DNA from: Sphingomonas ginkgonis
GTDB lineage: Bacteria > Pseudomonadota > Alphaproteobacteria > Sphingomonadales > Sphingomonadaceae
Reading direction: 5' to 3'
DNA: 64,000 nucleotides
Assembly: GCF_003970925.1 (NCBI RefSeq)
Contig: NZ_RWJF01000001.1
Location: 2,040,501 to 2,104,500 of the forward strand
Shown here: one piece after another, positions 37,072-45,841 of the stretch
Numbering within the stretch: position 1 is the stretch's first letter
Layout: each line of letters opens with the position of its first letter
Made by a program: the position numbers and the translations under genes
Notes under the pieces: model-generated
The model's input: the letters and a program-made list of their open reading frames with translations, nothing else
Databases searched by the model: none
Told to the model about the DNA's origin: nothing

Positions 37072-37725
37072 TCAGGCCGGGGTGACGTCCCCGGCGCGGG
37101 TCTCGCCGTCCTCGCCGGCGTCCGGCCGCTTGTCGAACACCTCGTCGATCAACCCGAACTCCTTGGCCTCGTCGGCCTCGAGGAACTTGTCGCGGTCCAT
37201 CGCCGCCTCGATCTCCTCGATCGGCTTGCCGGTGTACTTGGCATAGAGCGCGTTCAGCCGGCTGCGCATCCGCAGGATCTCGCGCGCCTGGATCTCGATG
37301 TCGGCCGCCATGCCCTGCGCGCCGCCCGACGGCTGGTGGATCATGATCCGGCTGTTGGTCAGCGCGACCCGCATCCCCGGCTCGCCGGCGGAGAGGAGAA
37401 AGCTGCCCATCGACGCCGCCTGGCCGATGCACACCGTCCCGACCCGGGGACGGATGTACTGCATCGTGTCGTGGATCGCGAGACCGGCCGTCACGACGCC
37501 GCCCGGCGAGTTGATGTACATGAAGATGTCCTTCTTCGGGTTCTCGGACTCGAGGAAGAGCAGCTGGGCGGTGATCAGCGAGGCCATGTGGTCCTCGATC
37601 GGCCCGGTGACGAAGATAATCCGTTCCCGCAGCAGGCGCGAATAGATGTCGAAGCTGCGCTCGCCGCGGTTCGACTGCTCGATGACGATCGGAACGAGCT
37701 GCGAGACGATGTCGGGATATTCCAT
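37072..37725 (-). CDS. clpP: ATP-dependent Clp protease proteolytic subunit
   Basis: 217 residues. The catalytic triad is Ser105 in [11 protein letters not shown], His130 in [10 protein letters not shown] and Asp179 in [12 protein letters not shown]. The oligomer handle lies between these. The C-terminal tail ([16 protein letters not shown]) is acidic. It forms the 14-subunit proteolytic chamber used by ClpX or ClpA. The ATG at 37725 gives the normal N-terminus ([17 protein letters not shown]). Transcribed after a terminator-separated TonB receptor region, not directly before clpX. Confidence 0.97.
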   Translation of the reverse strand: MEYPDIVSQLVPIVIEQSNRGERSFDIYSRLLRERIIFVTGPIEDHMASLITAQLLFLESENPKKDIFMYINSPGGVVTAGLAIHDTMQYIRPRVGTVCIGQAASMGSFLLSAGEPGMRVALTNSRIMIHQPSGGAQGMAADIEIQAREILRMRSRLNALYAKYTGKPIEEIEAAMDRDKFLEADEAKEFGLIDEVFDKRPDAGEDGETRAGDVTPA

Positions 37726-37800
37726 GGAGTTGTTCGCGTCCTCTGGTGGGTCGTTGCCAACCCTACATCGGACGGGTCGCGCCAAGGTTCAAGCCGGCGA

Positions 37801-37833
37801 AAAGGGGCGGCCGGCAGGCCCGACCGCCCCTTT
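37801..37833 (-). terminator. Rho-independent terminator of the TonB receptor gene
   Basis: AAAGGGGCGG and CCGCCCCTTT form a 10-bp perfect stem around a 13-nt loop, and the transcript continues TTTTC-like on the minus strand. It lies 22 bp past the receptor stop. Confidence 0.65.
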
Positions 37834-37854
37834 CCAAGACAAGCTGCTGTCAGC

Positions 37855-40728
37855 TCAGAACATTTTCACGGTCGCGCGAAGATAGAAGTAGCGGCCGGGA
37901 ATGTCGTAGGTGGTCGGATCATAGTTGTTGAGGCCGCAGCTGATGCAGCCCGGCGGGTCCTTGTCGAACAGATTGTTGACCCCGAACGCAAACCCGAACT
38001 GCTGGCCGAACGCCTCGGGTTCCCAGCGGAGTTGGGCGTCGGTGTAGAAGCGGTCGCCGAGGCGGTTGCCGTTCTGCGATTCGGTGACGTGGCGGATGTA
38101 GCGGCCGGTCAGCGAGGCGCCGAAGCCCTTGAGGTTCCAGTCGAGGATACCGATCCCCTTCCACTTCGGGAAGGCCTGGTCGGGCGAGCCCTGCTCGGTC
38201 CCTTCGCGCTTGATCGTGGTAGAGCCGCCAAGCGCCGGCACCGACACGCGATACTTGAACAGGAAGTTGTTGTTGAGCGTGACGCCGAAGCTGCCGAGCG
38301 GCCCCGGAGCGCTGCGATAGGTGAAGTTGACGTCGAGACCGTCGGTCTTCAGCCCCGCGATATTCTGCAGGAGACCCTGGATGTTGGCGATCTGACCGGA
38401 CGCGGTGCGGGTGATGAGCGCGCAGGCGACCGGATCATTGCCGATGACGCACTGCTGGAGCGTCGTGTTGGCGTCGATTGCCTGGATCGCGCCCTTCACC
38501 TTCACATTGTAGTAGTTGACCTCGAGGCTGGTGCGGGCGAGCCAGCTCGGGCTGTACACGCCGCCGACCCCCCAGCTCTTCGAGGTTTCCGGCTTGAGCC
38601 CCTGGTTGCCGCCGGTGATCACCGAGATCTGCGGGTTGTTCTGGACGTAGCCGGCCGGAACGCCCTGAGCGCGGCAGTTGGCGAGGGTGCTTCCGGTCGG
38701 CGTGCCCGAGCAGGGATCGGTCAACTCCTGGTCGAAGCGCGACGGCGTGCCGAACAGCTCGCCGATGGTTGGAGCGCGGAAACCCTCGGCATAGTTGGCG
38801 CGGAAGCGAAGGTCGCGGACCGGCTTCCAGTTGACGTCACCCTTGAAGGTCGTGGTCGAGCCCGACGTCGAATAGTCCGAGAAGCGAACCGCGCCGCCGA
38901 GCTCGAGCAGGTCGGCGAAGGGAACGCCCTTGAGCAGCGGGGCGCTGAGCTCCGCATAGGCTTCCTTGACGTCGTAGCTGCCGCGGGTCGGCAGCGCCGG
39001 GATGTCGGAACCGAGCCCGGCGGCGACGGTCGCGTCGGGGTCGAAGCGGCCGCGATACTTGCGATACTCGGCGCCCACCGCGAGGCTGAGCGGTCCGCCC
39101 GGCAGCTCGAACAGCCCGCCGGTGAGGTTCGCGCTGGCGCCCCACAGCGACTGGCGCGAGCGGTCGCGCTGGGTAAAGGCCACGAAGTCCAGCATCTGCT
39201 GGGTGATCGAGCCGACACCCCCGAAGATGTTGAACGGCACGCAGGCGCCGGTGCAGGCGCCGATCGGTCCGAGCGCCTGGGCCAGATTGGCCGCGTTGAC
39301 GTTGCCGTGGACCGTCTGGCGCGCCTTGTTGCGCCCGTAGAGCCCGTTCACGTCCCAGAACCAGTCATGGTTGAAGGCGGCGAACTTCCCGTCGAGGGTC
39401 GCGGTGCCGTAGGTCGTGTCGACCCGCTGCTCGTAGCGGCGCGGCCCGTTCTCGATCAGGCGACGGCCGATGAAGCTGTAGTTGGGGGTCGTGCCGTTCG
39501 CCACGCCGCCCAGCGTCACGCCCGACTGGAGCGTCACGCCGAACGGGTTGTAGGGATTGGTGGCCGAGATGGAGATGCGGTCGAGCAGGTTGCCGTTGCC
39601 GGCGTCCGGCCCCACGAAGAGCGGGAGCGGCGCCGCCTGGTTGGCCGAATTACGACGGTTCCACAGCAGCTTGGCCGAGAAGTTGAGATCCGGTCCGAAC
39701 TCCTGCTTGAGGTTGGCGAAGGCGCCATAGCGCTCGAGCGGGATCTGGATGAGGTTGTAGGGCGCGAAGTTGAACCGGTCGGCGGTGGTGAACGCCTTAA
39801 AGTCGCTCGCCGGATCGGTCGGATTGGCCGGATTGTAGACCGGCCGGCGCCCGATGACGGGCCCGCGCAGGGTCAGGTTCTGGCCGAGGACGATGAAGCG
39901 GCCGAGCGGGGTGCCCGAGGAGCAGCCGCCGGCGAGGCAGCTGGTCGCGCCCGGTTCCGGGAACAGCGAGATGTCGCGGTCGCCCGAGCTGATCGAGCCC
40001 TGCTTCACATAATTGCCGCCGATGACGATCTGTGTCGGCCCGTTGCCGCCGTTGCCCCAGCTGATCTGGTAGTTCTGGCTGGTCCCGTCGCCCTGCTGAT
40101 ACTCGCCGACCTGGGCGCTGGCGATCAGGCCCTTCTGGCGGCTCTTGGTGATGATGTTCACCACGCCCGCGATCGCGTCCGAGCCGTAGATCGCCGACGC
40201 GCCGCCCTGCAACACCTCGACCCGCTCGATCATGCTCTCGGGAATGGCGTTGAGATCGACCGAGCCGGGCACGCCGGAGGCCGAGGCGCCGTTGACGAAG
40301 CGCAGCCCGTCGACCAGCACCAGGGTGCGCTTGGAGCCCAGGTAGCGGAGGTCGATCTCGGCCGCGCCGGCGCCGACGCCGCCGCCGTCGGGCGGGTTGC
40401 CGAAGTTGCCGCTGTTGTTGAACTTGCCGTTGAGGCCGCCGCCGCTGCTCGGCAGCCGCTGGAGGACGTCGGTGATCGAGTTGAGGCCGGTCCGCGCGAT
40501 GTCCTGCTGGTCGACGAAGGTGATCGGAGCGTCCTGTGCGAGCGGATCGCGGCGGATGCGCGAGCCGGTGACGACGATCTCGCCGGTCGGGTCGGCCGTG
40601 GTCGACTGATTGCCGGCCGCGGTCGGCGGCGGCAGGTTGCTCTGCGCAGCCGCGGGCGCGGCGGCGAGCATGGTGGCAAGCGCAAGCACTCCGCTGGTCG
40701 CGCGGAAGCGGTCAAACCGGCTAATCAT
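37855..40728 (-). CDS. TonB-dependent receptor
   Basis: 957 residues. A signal peptide ends at AAAPAAAQ (about residue 29), followed by a Pro/Ala linker. The TonB box/plug starts with [21 protein letters not shown] near residue 49. The plug continues with [19 protein letters not shown] and [26 protein letters not shown] 22-strand barrel follows, ending [11 protein letters not shown] with the terminal phenylalanine. The frame is intact, unlike the receptor at 8638. The size and the S-A-I-Y-G-S-D-A-I plug are typical of the large sphingomonad/xanthomonad receptors for carbohydrates, peptides or siderophores; the ligand is unknown. It is a single gene between clpP and a glycosyltransferase gene. 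Confidence 0.92.
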   Translation of the reverse strand: MISRFDRFRATSGVLALATMLAAAPAAAQSNLPPPTAAGNQSTTADPTGEIVVTGSRIRRDPLAQDAPITFVDQQDIARTGLNSITDVLQRLPSSGGGLNGKFNNSGNFGNPPDGGGVGAGAAEIDLRYLGSKRTLVLVDGLRFVNGASASGVPGSVDLNAIPESMIERVEVLQGGASAIYGSDAIAGVVNIITKSRQKGLIASAQVGEYQQGDGTSQNYQISWGNGGNGPTQIVIGGNYVKQGSISSGDRDISLFPEPGATSCLAGGCSSGTPLGRFIVLGQNLTLRGPVIGRRPVYNPANPTDPASDFKAFTTADRFNFAPYNLIQIPLERYGAFANLKQEFGPDLNFSAKLLWNRRNSANQAAPLPLFVGPDAGNGNLLDRISISATNPYNPFGVTLQSGVTLGGVANGTTPNYSFIGRRLIENGPRRYEQRVDTTYGTATLDGKFAAFNHDWFWDVNGLYGRNKARQTVHGNVNAANLAQALGPIGACTGACVPFNIFGGVGSITQQMLDFVAFTQRDRSRQSLWGASANLTGGLFELPGGPLSLAVGAEYRKYRGRFDPDATVAAGLGSDIPALPTRGSYDVKEAYAELSAPLLKGVPFADLLELGGAVRFSDYSTSGSTTTFKGDVNWKPVRDLRFRANYAEGFRAPTIGELFGTPSRFDQELTDPCSGTPTGSTLANCRAQGVPAGYVQNNPQISVITGGNQGLKPETSKSWGVGGVYSPSWLARTSLEVNYYNVKVKGAIQAIDANTTLQQCVIGNDPVACALITRTASGQIANIQGLLQNIAGLKTDGLDVNFTYRSAPGPLGSFGVTLNNNFLFKYRVSVPALGGSTTIKREGTEQGSPDQAFPKWKGIGILDWNLKGFGASLTGRYIRHVTESQNGNRLGDRFYTDAQLRWEPEAFGQQFGFAFGVNNLFDKDPPGCISCGLNNYDPTTYDIPGRYFYLRATVKMF

Positions 40729-40796
40729 CCATTCCCCCTGTCGTTGACGCCACGCGGGGCGGCGCCAGCGCAACTTACGCCAATGTTACTGGAGCG

Positions 40797-41786
40797 TCAG
40801 CGGGAGATGCGGGAACGGGAGGATTCTGCGGAAAGCTGTTGCGGCAACGTTACAGTCGGCTGCGGCGCGGGCTGCGCCAGATAGGCCAGCCGGCGGACCT
40901 CGCGGCGTCCGCGGGTCACGGTGTCGAGGATCAGCCCGGCGAAGAAGCAGAGCACGGCGACGATCACCATCCCGGTGACGAGAATTGCGGTCGGGAAGCG
41001 CGGGACCAGCCCGGTGCTGGCGTAGGTGACGATCAGCGGCTCGGCGAGCAGCAGCGCCAGCAGGACGAGGATCGCGCCCAGCGTCCCGTAGAAGAGGGTC
41101 GGCCGCTCGACCCGGTAGAGGGTGCCGATGGTGGTGAGAATCCGCCAGCCGTCGCGATAGGTCGACAGCTTGCTGTGCGAGCCTTCCGGCCGCGCGGCGT
41201 AGCTGGTTGTCACCTCGCCGACCGGCATCCGCAGCTCGAGCGCGTGGACGCTGATCTCGGTCTCGATCTCGAAGCCGGAGGACAGGACGGGGAAGCTCTT
41301 CACGAAGCGGCGCGAGAAGGCGCGATAGCCGCTGAAGATGTCGGTGAAGCTGCGCCCGAACAGGCCGGCGAGCAGACCGGTAAAGACGCGGTTGCCGAGC
41401 ACATGGCCGCCGCGATACGCTTCCGCCGCCTCGTGCCGGCGGGTGCCGACCACCATGTCGAGCTGCTCGGCGAGCAGCTGCTCGACCATCAGCGGGGCGG
41501 CAGCGGGATCATAGGTGAGGTCGCCGTCGGCCATGACATAGACCTCGGCGTCGATGTCGGCGAACATCCGGCGGACGACGTGGCCCTTGCCCTGCTGCCG
41601 CTCGGTCCGGACCACTGCCCCGGCGGCGCGCGCCAGCTCGACCGTCCGGTCGCGGCTGTTGTTGTCGTAGACATAGACGGTTGCGCCCGGCAGCGCGGCG
41701 CGGAAGCCGGCGACCGTCTGCGCGATCGCCGCTTCCTCGTTGTAGCAGGGGAGCAGGACCGCGACCCGTGGTTGCTGTTCGATCAT
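40797..41786 (-). CDS. Family 2 glycosyltransferase with C-terminal membrane anchor (DPM1/GtrB-like)
   Basis: 329 residues. The GT-A fold begins VAVLLPCYNEEAAIAQTV, with the metal-binding region VMADGDLTYDP near residue 87 (DxD as D-G-D) and FSGYRAFSRRFVKSFP near 150. Two C-terminal membrane spans follow (ILVLLALLLAEPLIVTY and VTGMVIVAVLCFFAGLIL), typical of undecaprenyl-phosphate sugar transferases of the GtrB/DPM type. It would move a sugar to a polyprenyl phosphate at the inner membrane. The ATG at 41786 is the family start. A hairpin separates it from tig upstream. Confidence 0.85.
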   Translation of the reverse strand: MIEQQPRVAVLLPCYNEEAAIAQTVAGFRAALPGATVYVYDNNSRDRTVELARAAGAVVRTERQQGKGHVVRRMFADIDAEVYVMADGDLTYDPAAAPLMVEQLLAEQLDMVVGTRRHEAAEAYRGGHVLGNRVFTGLLAGLFGRSFTDIFSGYRAFSRRFVKSFPVLSSGFEIETEISVHALELRMPVGEVTTSYAARPEGSHSKLSTYRDGWRILTTIGTLYRVERPTLFYGTLGAILVLLALLLAEPLIVTYASTGLVPRFPTAILVTGMVIVAVLCFFAGLILDTVTRGRREVRRLAYLAQPAPQPTVTLPQQLSAESSRSRISR

Positions 41787-41810
41787 CGCCCGCCCCCTGC
41801 TTCAGCTCAG

Positions 41811-41836
41811 TCCTCCCCGGCTATGGCCGGGGAGGA
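41811..41836 (-). terminator. Hairpin downstream of tig
   Basis: TCCTCCCCGGC-tatg-GCCGGGGAGGA is a perfect 11-bp stem with a 4-nt loop directly after the tig stop. No U-run, but placement and strength fit a terminator. Confidence 0.55.
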
Positions 41837-41842
41837 ACGAGA

Positions 41843-43501
41843 TCAAGCGGGCTTCTTCGGGGCGGCCTTCTTCTTGGCGGCGGGCTTGGCGGCGGCGCCG
41901 TCCTTGTCCGGCTCGCCCTGCGGCTGCGGAGTCGCCGGCTCGGCCTCGACCGCGCCCTTGACCGGCTTGGCCGCCTTCGGCTTCGCGGCCTTGGCCGGCT
42001 TGGCCTCGACCGCGGGGGTCGCCTCGGCGGCCGGAGCCGCCTCGCTCACCGAGGCCTCGTCGCCGCCAGCGGCAGGCTCGGCCTTCTTGGCCTTGGCCTT
42101 CTTCGCCGGCTTGGCGGGGGCGTGGTCATGGTCGTGATGGTCGTGCCCGCAGCCCGGGCCATGGACATGGCCTTCCTCGCTCTCGAGGTCCGCCTCGATC
42201 TCCGAGCGGCTGACGGTCCGGTCGGTCACGTCGGCCTTGGAGAAGAGGAAGTCGACGACCTTGTCCTCGTAGAGCGGCGCGCGCAGCTGGGCGGCGGCCA
42301 TCGGCTCCTGCTGGACATACTGGATGAAGCGGTCGCGGTCGGCCGGCGGGTATTGCGACGCCGCCTGCGCGATCAGCCGGTTCATCTCCTGGCTGCTGAT
42401 CTCCACCCCGTTGGCCTGGCCGATCTCGCTCAGCAGCAGCCCGAGGCGGACCCGCCGCTCGGCGATCTTGCGGTAATCGTCGGCCTCGGCCTCGATCTCC
42501 TTCAGGGTCGCGTCGGGATCGGCGTCATGGCTCGCCTCGTGGCGGAGCTGGGCCATGATGTTCTGATACTCGGCGTCGACCATCGAGGGGGGAACCGCGA
42601 AGTCGTGGCTCTCGGCGAGCTGGTCGAGCAGCTTGCGCTTCATGTGGGTGCGGGTGAGGCCGTTCAGCTCCTGCTGCGCCTGGTCGCGGAGCAGGCCCTT
42701 GAGCTGGTCGAGCGACTGGAGGCCGAGCGACTTGGCGAAGTCCTCGTCGATCTGCATCTCGCCGGCGGTCTTCACCGCCTTCACCGTGACGTCGAAGGTC
42801 GCCGGCTTGCCCTTGAGGTTCTCGGCCGGGTAGTCGTCCGGGAAGGTCACGTTGAGCTGGCGCTCGTCGCCGACCTTGGCGCCGACCAGCTGGTCCTCGA
42901 AGCCCGGGATCAGCGATCCGCTGCCGATCTCGACCGGCATGTCGGTCCCGGTGCCGCCCTCGAAGGCGACGTCGCCGGTCTTGCCGACGAAGTCGATGAC
43001 GACCTGATCGCCGGTGGCCGCGGCATGGCCCTCGGCCGCGTCTTCCCAGCGCTTCTGCGAGCCGGCCAGCTCGGCGATCTTCTGGTCGACCTCGGACTCG
43101 TCGAGCTCGGCGCTCAGCCGCTCGAGCTTCAGCCCGTCGATCTTGGGCGCCTCGATGGTCGGCAGCGTCTCGAGCTTGACCTTGACCTCGGCGTCCTTGC
43201 CCGGCTCGTAGCCCTCGCCGAGCTCCACTTCCGGCTGCATCGCCGGGCGGATGTTCTGCTCGGTCATCAGCTGCTGGACGCTCTGCTGGACGGCGCTGTT
43301 CAGCGCGTCGGCCTGGATCGCGTCGCCGTGCATCTTGCGGATGAGGTTCGGCGGCACCTTGCCGGGACGGAAGCCGGGCATCCGCACCTGCGGCGCCAGG
43401 CGCTTGATCTCCTGATCGACCCGGGCATCGATCTCGTCGGCCCCGATGGTCAGCGTGTAGGCCCGCTTGAGGCCCTCATTCTCCGTCTCGACGGTCTTCA
43501 T
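41843..43501 (-). CDS. tig: Trigger factor with long His-rich and Lys/Ala/Pro-rich C-terminal extension
   Basis: 552 residues against the usual 430-450. The ribosome-binding domain has the signature GFRPGKVPPNLIRKM near residue 44. The PPIase domain follows with GDQVVIDFVGKTGDVAFEGG near 160, then the helical arms and chaperone body to about residue 440. The extra 110 residues open with a metal-binding-like GHVHGPGCGHDHHDHDH and continue as KPAKKAKAKKAEP-type low-complexity sequence. Trigger factor meets nascent chains at the ribosome exit and isomerises prolines. The extension may bind metal (as the SlyD tail does) or nucleic acid; that is inference. tRNA-Leu lies 58 bp upstream on the same strand. 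Confidence 0.95.
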   Translation of the reverse strand: MKTVETENEGLKRAYTLTIGADEIDARVDQEIKRLAPQVRMPGFRPGKVPPNLIRKMHGDAIQADALNSAVQQSVQQLMTEQNIRPAMQPEVELGEGYEPGKDAEVKVKLETLPTIEAPKIDGLKLERLSAELDESEVDQKIAELAGSQKRWEDAAEGHAAATGDQVVIDFVGKTGDVAFEGGTGTDMPVEIGSGSLIPGFEDQLVGAKVGDERQLNVTFPDDYPAENLKGKPATFDVTVKAVKTAGEMQIDEDFAKSLGLQSLDQLKGLLRDQAQQELNGLTRTHMKRKLLDQLAESHDFAVPPSMVDAEYQNIMAQLRHEASHDADPDATLKEIEAEADDYRKIAERRVRLGLLLSEIGQANGVEISSQEMNRLIAQAASQYPPADRDRFIQYVQQEPMAAAQLRAPLYEDKVVDFLFSKADVTDRTVSRSEIEADLESEEGHVHGPGCGHDHHDHDHAPAKPAKKAKAKKAEPAAGGDEASVSEAAPAAEATPAVEAKPAKAAKPKAAKPVKGAVEAEPATPQPQGEPDKDGAAAKPAAKKKAAPKKPA

Positions 43502-43559
43502 GTCTGCGGCAAAGCCCTAAATAAGTCGCACCAATCCGGCGTGCGCGATGCGTGAAAGG

Positions 43560-43644
43560 TGGTGCGGGCGAAGGGACTCGAACCCCCACATCTTGCGATG
43601 GCAGGACCTAAACCTGCTGCGTCTACCAATTCCGCCACGCCCGC
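43560..43644 (-). tRNA. tRNA-Leu (TAG)
   Basis: An 85-nt class II tRNA on the minus strand with encoded CCA, acceptor GCGGGCG/CGCCCGC, anticodon loop TTTAGGT carrying TAG, a long variable arm (about CATCGCAAGATG), and T-arm GGGGTTCGAGTCCC. Complete. Confidence 0.94.
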
Positions 43645-43736
43645 GCGGACGCTCGAAGGCGCGCCCTATACCAGTCTCGTGGAGGCGGGCAACCCACGGC
43701 GGCGGCGTTCGTTCTTGGAGGCAAAGGAGATTTCGC

Positions 43737-43925
43737 GTGCAGCAGCTTCCCCCCTTCCCCGACCAGCAGCCCGGCCAGCCCGAATATACGCCCGAGCCCT
43801 CGCTGCCCGGCGGCCCCAGCCCGGCCCCGGCCGAGAACCCGCCGGGCGGCCCCGACATCGACGTGCCCTCGCCCTCGACGCCCGGCACCGCGCCCCCGAC
43901 CACGCCCATCTCGCCGACCGCCTGA
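43737..43925 (+). CDS. Small proline-rich hypothetical protein, GTG start
   Basis: 62 residues, about one third proline, without charge clusters: QQLPPFPDQQPGQPEYTPEP then repeated P-x-x-P units. An AAAGGAG ribosome site lies 7 bp before the GTG. The stop overlaps the ATG of the next small ORF (TGATG). Probably disordered. The biased composition and matching ribosome site favour a real gene, but the region lies antisense to nothing and has no recognised family. Confidence 0.45.
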   Translation: MQQLPPFPDQQPGQPEYTPEPSLPGGPSPAPAENPPGGPDIDVPSPSTPGTAPPTTPISPTA

Positions 43926-44077
43926 TGGCCAGTCAGCCGCCCGAACCCGAGCCCGACCAGCCGCCGGACCTTCCCGGCGAGCCGGACGGGCCGCCGGACC
44001 CCGACCCGATCGCCGGTCAGCGGATCCGGGCCGACTCCACCATCGCTTCGAAGTCGGGCATCGCCGCGGCGAAATAG
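43925..44077 (+). CDS. Second small proline-rich hypothetical protein
   Basis: 50 residues beginning MASQPPEPEPDQPPDLPGEP, acidic and proline-rich, then a more ordinary tail (AGQRIRADSTIASKSGIAAAK). Its ATG overlaps the previous stop, so it would be translationally coupled. It overlaps the 3' end of the convergent lipoprotein gene by 61 bp, which weakens the call. Confidence 0.35.
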   Translation: MASQPPEPEPDQPPDLPGEPDGPPDPDPIAGQRIRADSTIASKSGIAAAK

Positions 44078-44622
44078 TGCGAGCGGGCGCCATCCAGCAC
44101 CACCATGTAGAGGCGCCCGCCGACCACCGCCCCCACCGCCCGGCCCTTGCGCCAAAGCTCGTCGCCGTCGAGATGCTCGAAGTCGAGCTGGAAGCCGGGC
44201 GCTCCGGCGAACGCCCGCGGCGCCAGCGCCAGGGTGCGATATTCGACCGACCCGCCCCGCGCCCGGTAGGCGGTCTCCAGCAGCGAGGCGATCTCCGGCG
44301 CGGTCATGGTCGCCCGGAAGCGGGGCACCTGCCGGTCGTCGCGCTTGCTCTGGCGGACGATCGTCTTGCCGTCGGGAAGCCCGGCGACGAAGCTGATCCC
44401 GTCGAGATAGGGCCCGTTGAGCGTCCAGTCCTCAACCCAGCGGATGTCGAGGATGCTGCGCTGCGAGCGGTTCCACTCGTGCGGCGCGGTGACCAGCATC
44501 GACCCATTGGCGACCGCCACCGTCCGCCCCTGCCGGACCAGCGCATAGCCGGGTCCGAGTTCCTGCCCCGCACAGCCCGCGAGCAGCAAGGCCAGAGCGG
44601 CAAATGCCGGTACGCGCTTCAC
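44017..44622 (-). CDS. Hypothetical lipoprotein, GTG start
   Basis: 201 residues. A lipobox follows a short signal sequence (FAALALLLAGCAG), so the product should be lipid-anchored at Cys17 or close to it. The body has SMLVTAPHEWNRSQR, DDRQVPRFRATMTAPEIASLLE and an FxLDFEHLDGDELWRKGRAVG strand pattern, without a known family. The GTG overlaps the upstream M48 peptidase stop in GTGA, giving translational coupling. The neighbours suggest envelope maintenance. Confidence 0.75.
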   Translation of the reverse strand: MKRVPAFAALALLLAGCAGQELGPGYALVRQGRTVAVANGSMLVTAPHEWNRSQRSILDIRWVEDWTLNGPYLDGISFVAGLPDGKTIVRQSKRDDRQVPRFRATMTAPEIASLLETAYRARGGSVEYRTLALAPRAFAGAPGFQLDFEHLDGDELWRKGRAVGAVVGGRLYMVVLDGARSHYFAAAMPDFEAMVESARIR

Positions 44623-45839
44623 ATCTCTCCTCCCGCAGTGGCGATCATCTGGCGGACGAACGGCGCTTCCGGTGCCGCCGGGGTCATGGCGAGATAGCGC
44701 TGCAGCGCCGCGCGTCCCGCGGCCGGCCGGCCCGCCTTGAGCTCCATCGTCCCGTGCCAGCGCCACGCATCCGCCGGCGCGTCGGGATAGGCGACCGCCG
44801 CCGCGTAGCTGAGCGCGGCGCGATCGGTGCGCAACGGCCCGCCCTGCAGCCGCAGGACCTCGCCCTCATAGTAGCGCAGCAGCCCGTTCCACCCGTCTCT
44901 CGCCAGCGCGTCGATGACGTAAAGGCTGGCGCCCGGATCGTTGAGCCGCACCTGGTCGTCGAGCAGCATCGGCCGGATCGCCGCGATTTCGCGCAGGTAG
45001 CGCTCGCGCCCGCTGTCGTAGCGCTTTCCCGGGACGGTCAGCTCGGCGGCGGACAGCTTGAGGTCGATCATCCGGTCGGCCGGAGCCGGGTGGGTGGCGA
45101 AGATTGAATAGCCGCGGTCCGGCCGCTTGCGCCGCTGCGCCGCGCTGGCCTCGATCTCGCCGATCAGCTGCAGCCAGGTGTCCGACATGGCCATCGGCGA
45201 ATAGCCCGCCTCGGCGATGAGCTTGAGCCCCAGCGCATCGGCCTCGGCCTCGAGCTGGCGGCTGTATCGGAACAGGCTGAGCACCGTCGCCAGCTGCGCC
45301 AGCTGGGTCATGTTGCCGGTGTAGATCCCGGCCGCGCCGCCCGCGACCCCCGCCGCCATCGCCAGCACCGAGAAGATGTCGCTCTTGCGCTTGAGGTCGC
45401 GCCACTGGCGGATCTGGTGGCGGAGGAGAAAATGCGAGCTTTCGTGCGCGATCACCCCGGCGAGCTGCGCCTCGTCGCGCATCCGCAGCAGCAGGCCGGA
45501 GAAGACGATCGCGAAGCCGGTCGGGAACATGGCGGCGTTGAAGTCCGCCACATGCACCAGGTAGATCCGCATGTCCCTGGCGGCCGGGCCGCCGACCTTG
45601 CCGATCAGCTCCTTGAGATAGGCGTTGAGCCCGGGGTCGCGGATCAGCAGGTTGGACCCGGCGACCTCCTCCTCGACCCGCCCGAGCTGCTGCCACAGCC
45701 CGATCTCGTCGGTCTCGGTCGGGCGGTAGCCGCGGCCGATCAGCGGGTGGAGCGAGGACGGCGGGATCCGCGCCGGGGCGCTCGTCCCCGCGCCGACCGC
45801 CGCCGCTCCCAGCCCGCCCAGCAGCGCGCGCCGGGACAT
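44619..45839 (-). CDS. M48 family metallopeptidase (BepA/Oma1-like)
   Basis: 406 residues. A Tat/Sec-like N-terminus (MSRRALLGGLGAAAVGAGTSA) suggests export. The zinc motif is HESSH at about residue 128 within GVIAHESSHFLLRHQIRQW, and the third ligand region is QLEAEADALGLKLIAEAGY near residue 185. The C-terminal 150 residues carry a TPR-like section. M48 proteases of this type process misassembled outer-membrane proteins in the periplasm. It lies between two lipoprotein genes, with a 2-bp gap from the first and an overlap with the second, so the three are one operon. Confidence 0.87.
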   Translation of the reverse strand: MSRRALLGGLGAAAVGAGTSAPARIPPSSLHPLIGRGYRPTETDEIGLWQQLGRVEEEVAGSNLLIRDPGLNAYLKELIGKVGGPAARDMRIYLVHVADFNAAMFPTGFAIVFSGLLLRMRDEAQLAGVIAHESSHFLLRHQIRQWRDLKRKSDIFSVLAMAAGVAGGAAGIYTGNMTQLAQLATVLSLFRYSRQLEAEADALGLKLIAEAGYSPMAMSDTWLQLIGEIEASAAQRRKRPDRGYSIFATHPAPADRMIDLKLSAAELTVPGKRYDSGRERYLREIAAIRPMLLDDQVRLNDPGASLYVIDALARDGWNGLLRYYEGEVLRLQGGPLRTDRAALSYAAAVAYPDAPADAWRWHGTMELKAGRPAAGRAALQRYLAMTPAAPEAPFVRQMIATAGGEM

Positions 45840-45841
45840 GC

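Noticed and set aside
40729..40796. Cobalamin or other riboswitch ahead of the TonB receptor
   Set aside because: The gap is too short and shows no conserved box of known riboswitch classes.
37018..40884. A 1288-codon open frame antisense to clpP and the TonB receptor
   Set aside because: Same cause; the minus-strand genes are unmistakable and the antisense product lacks any domain.
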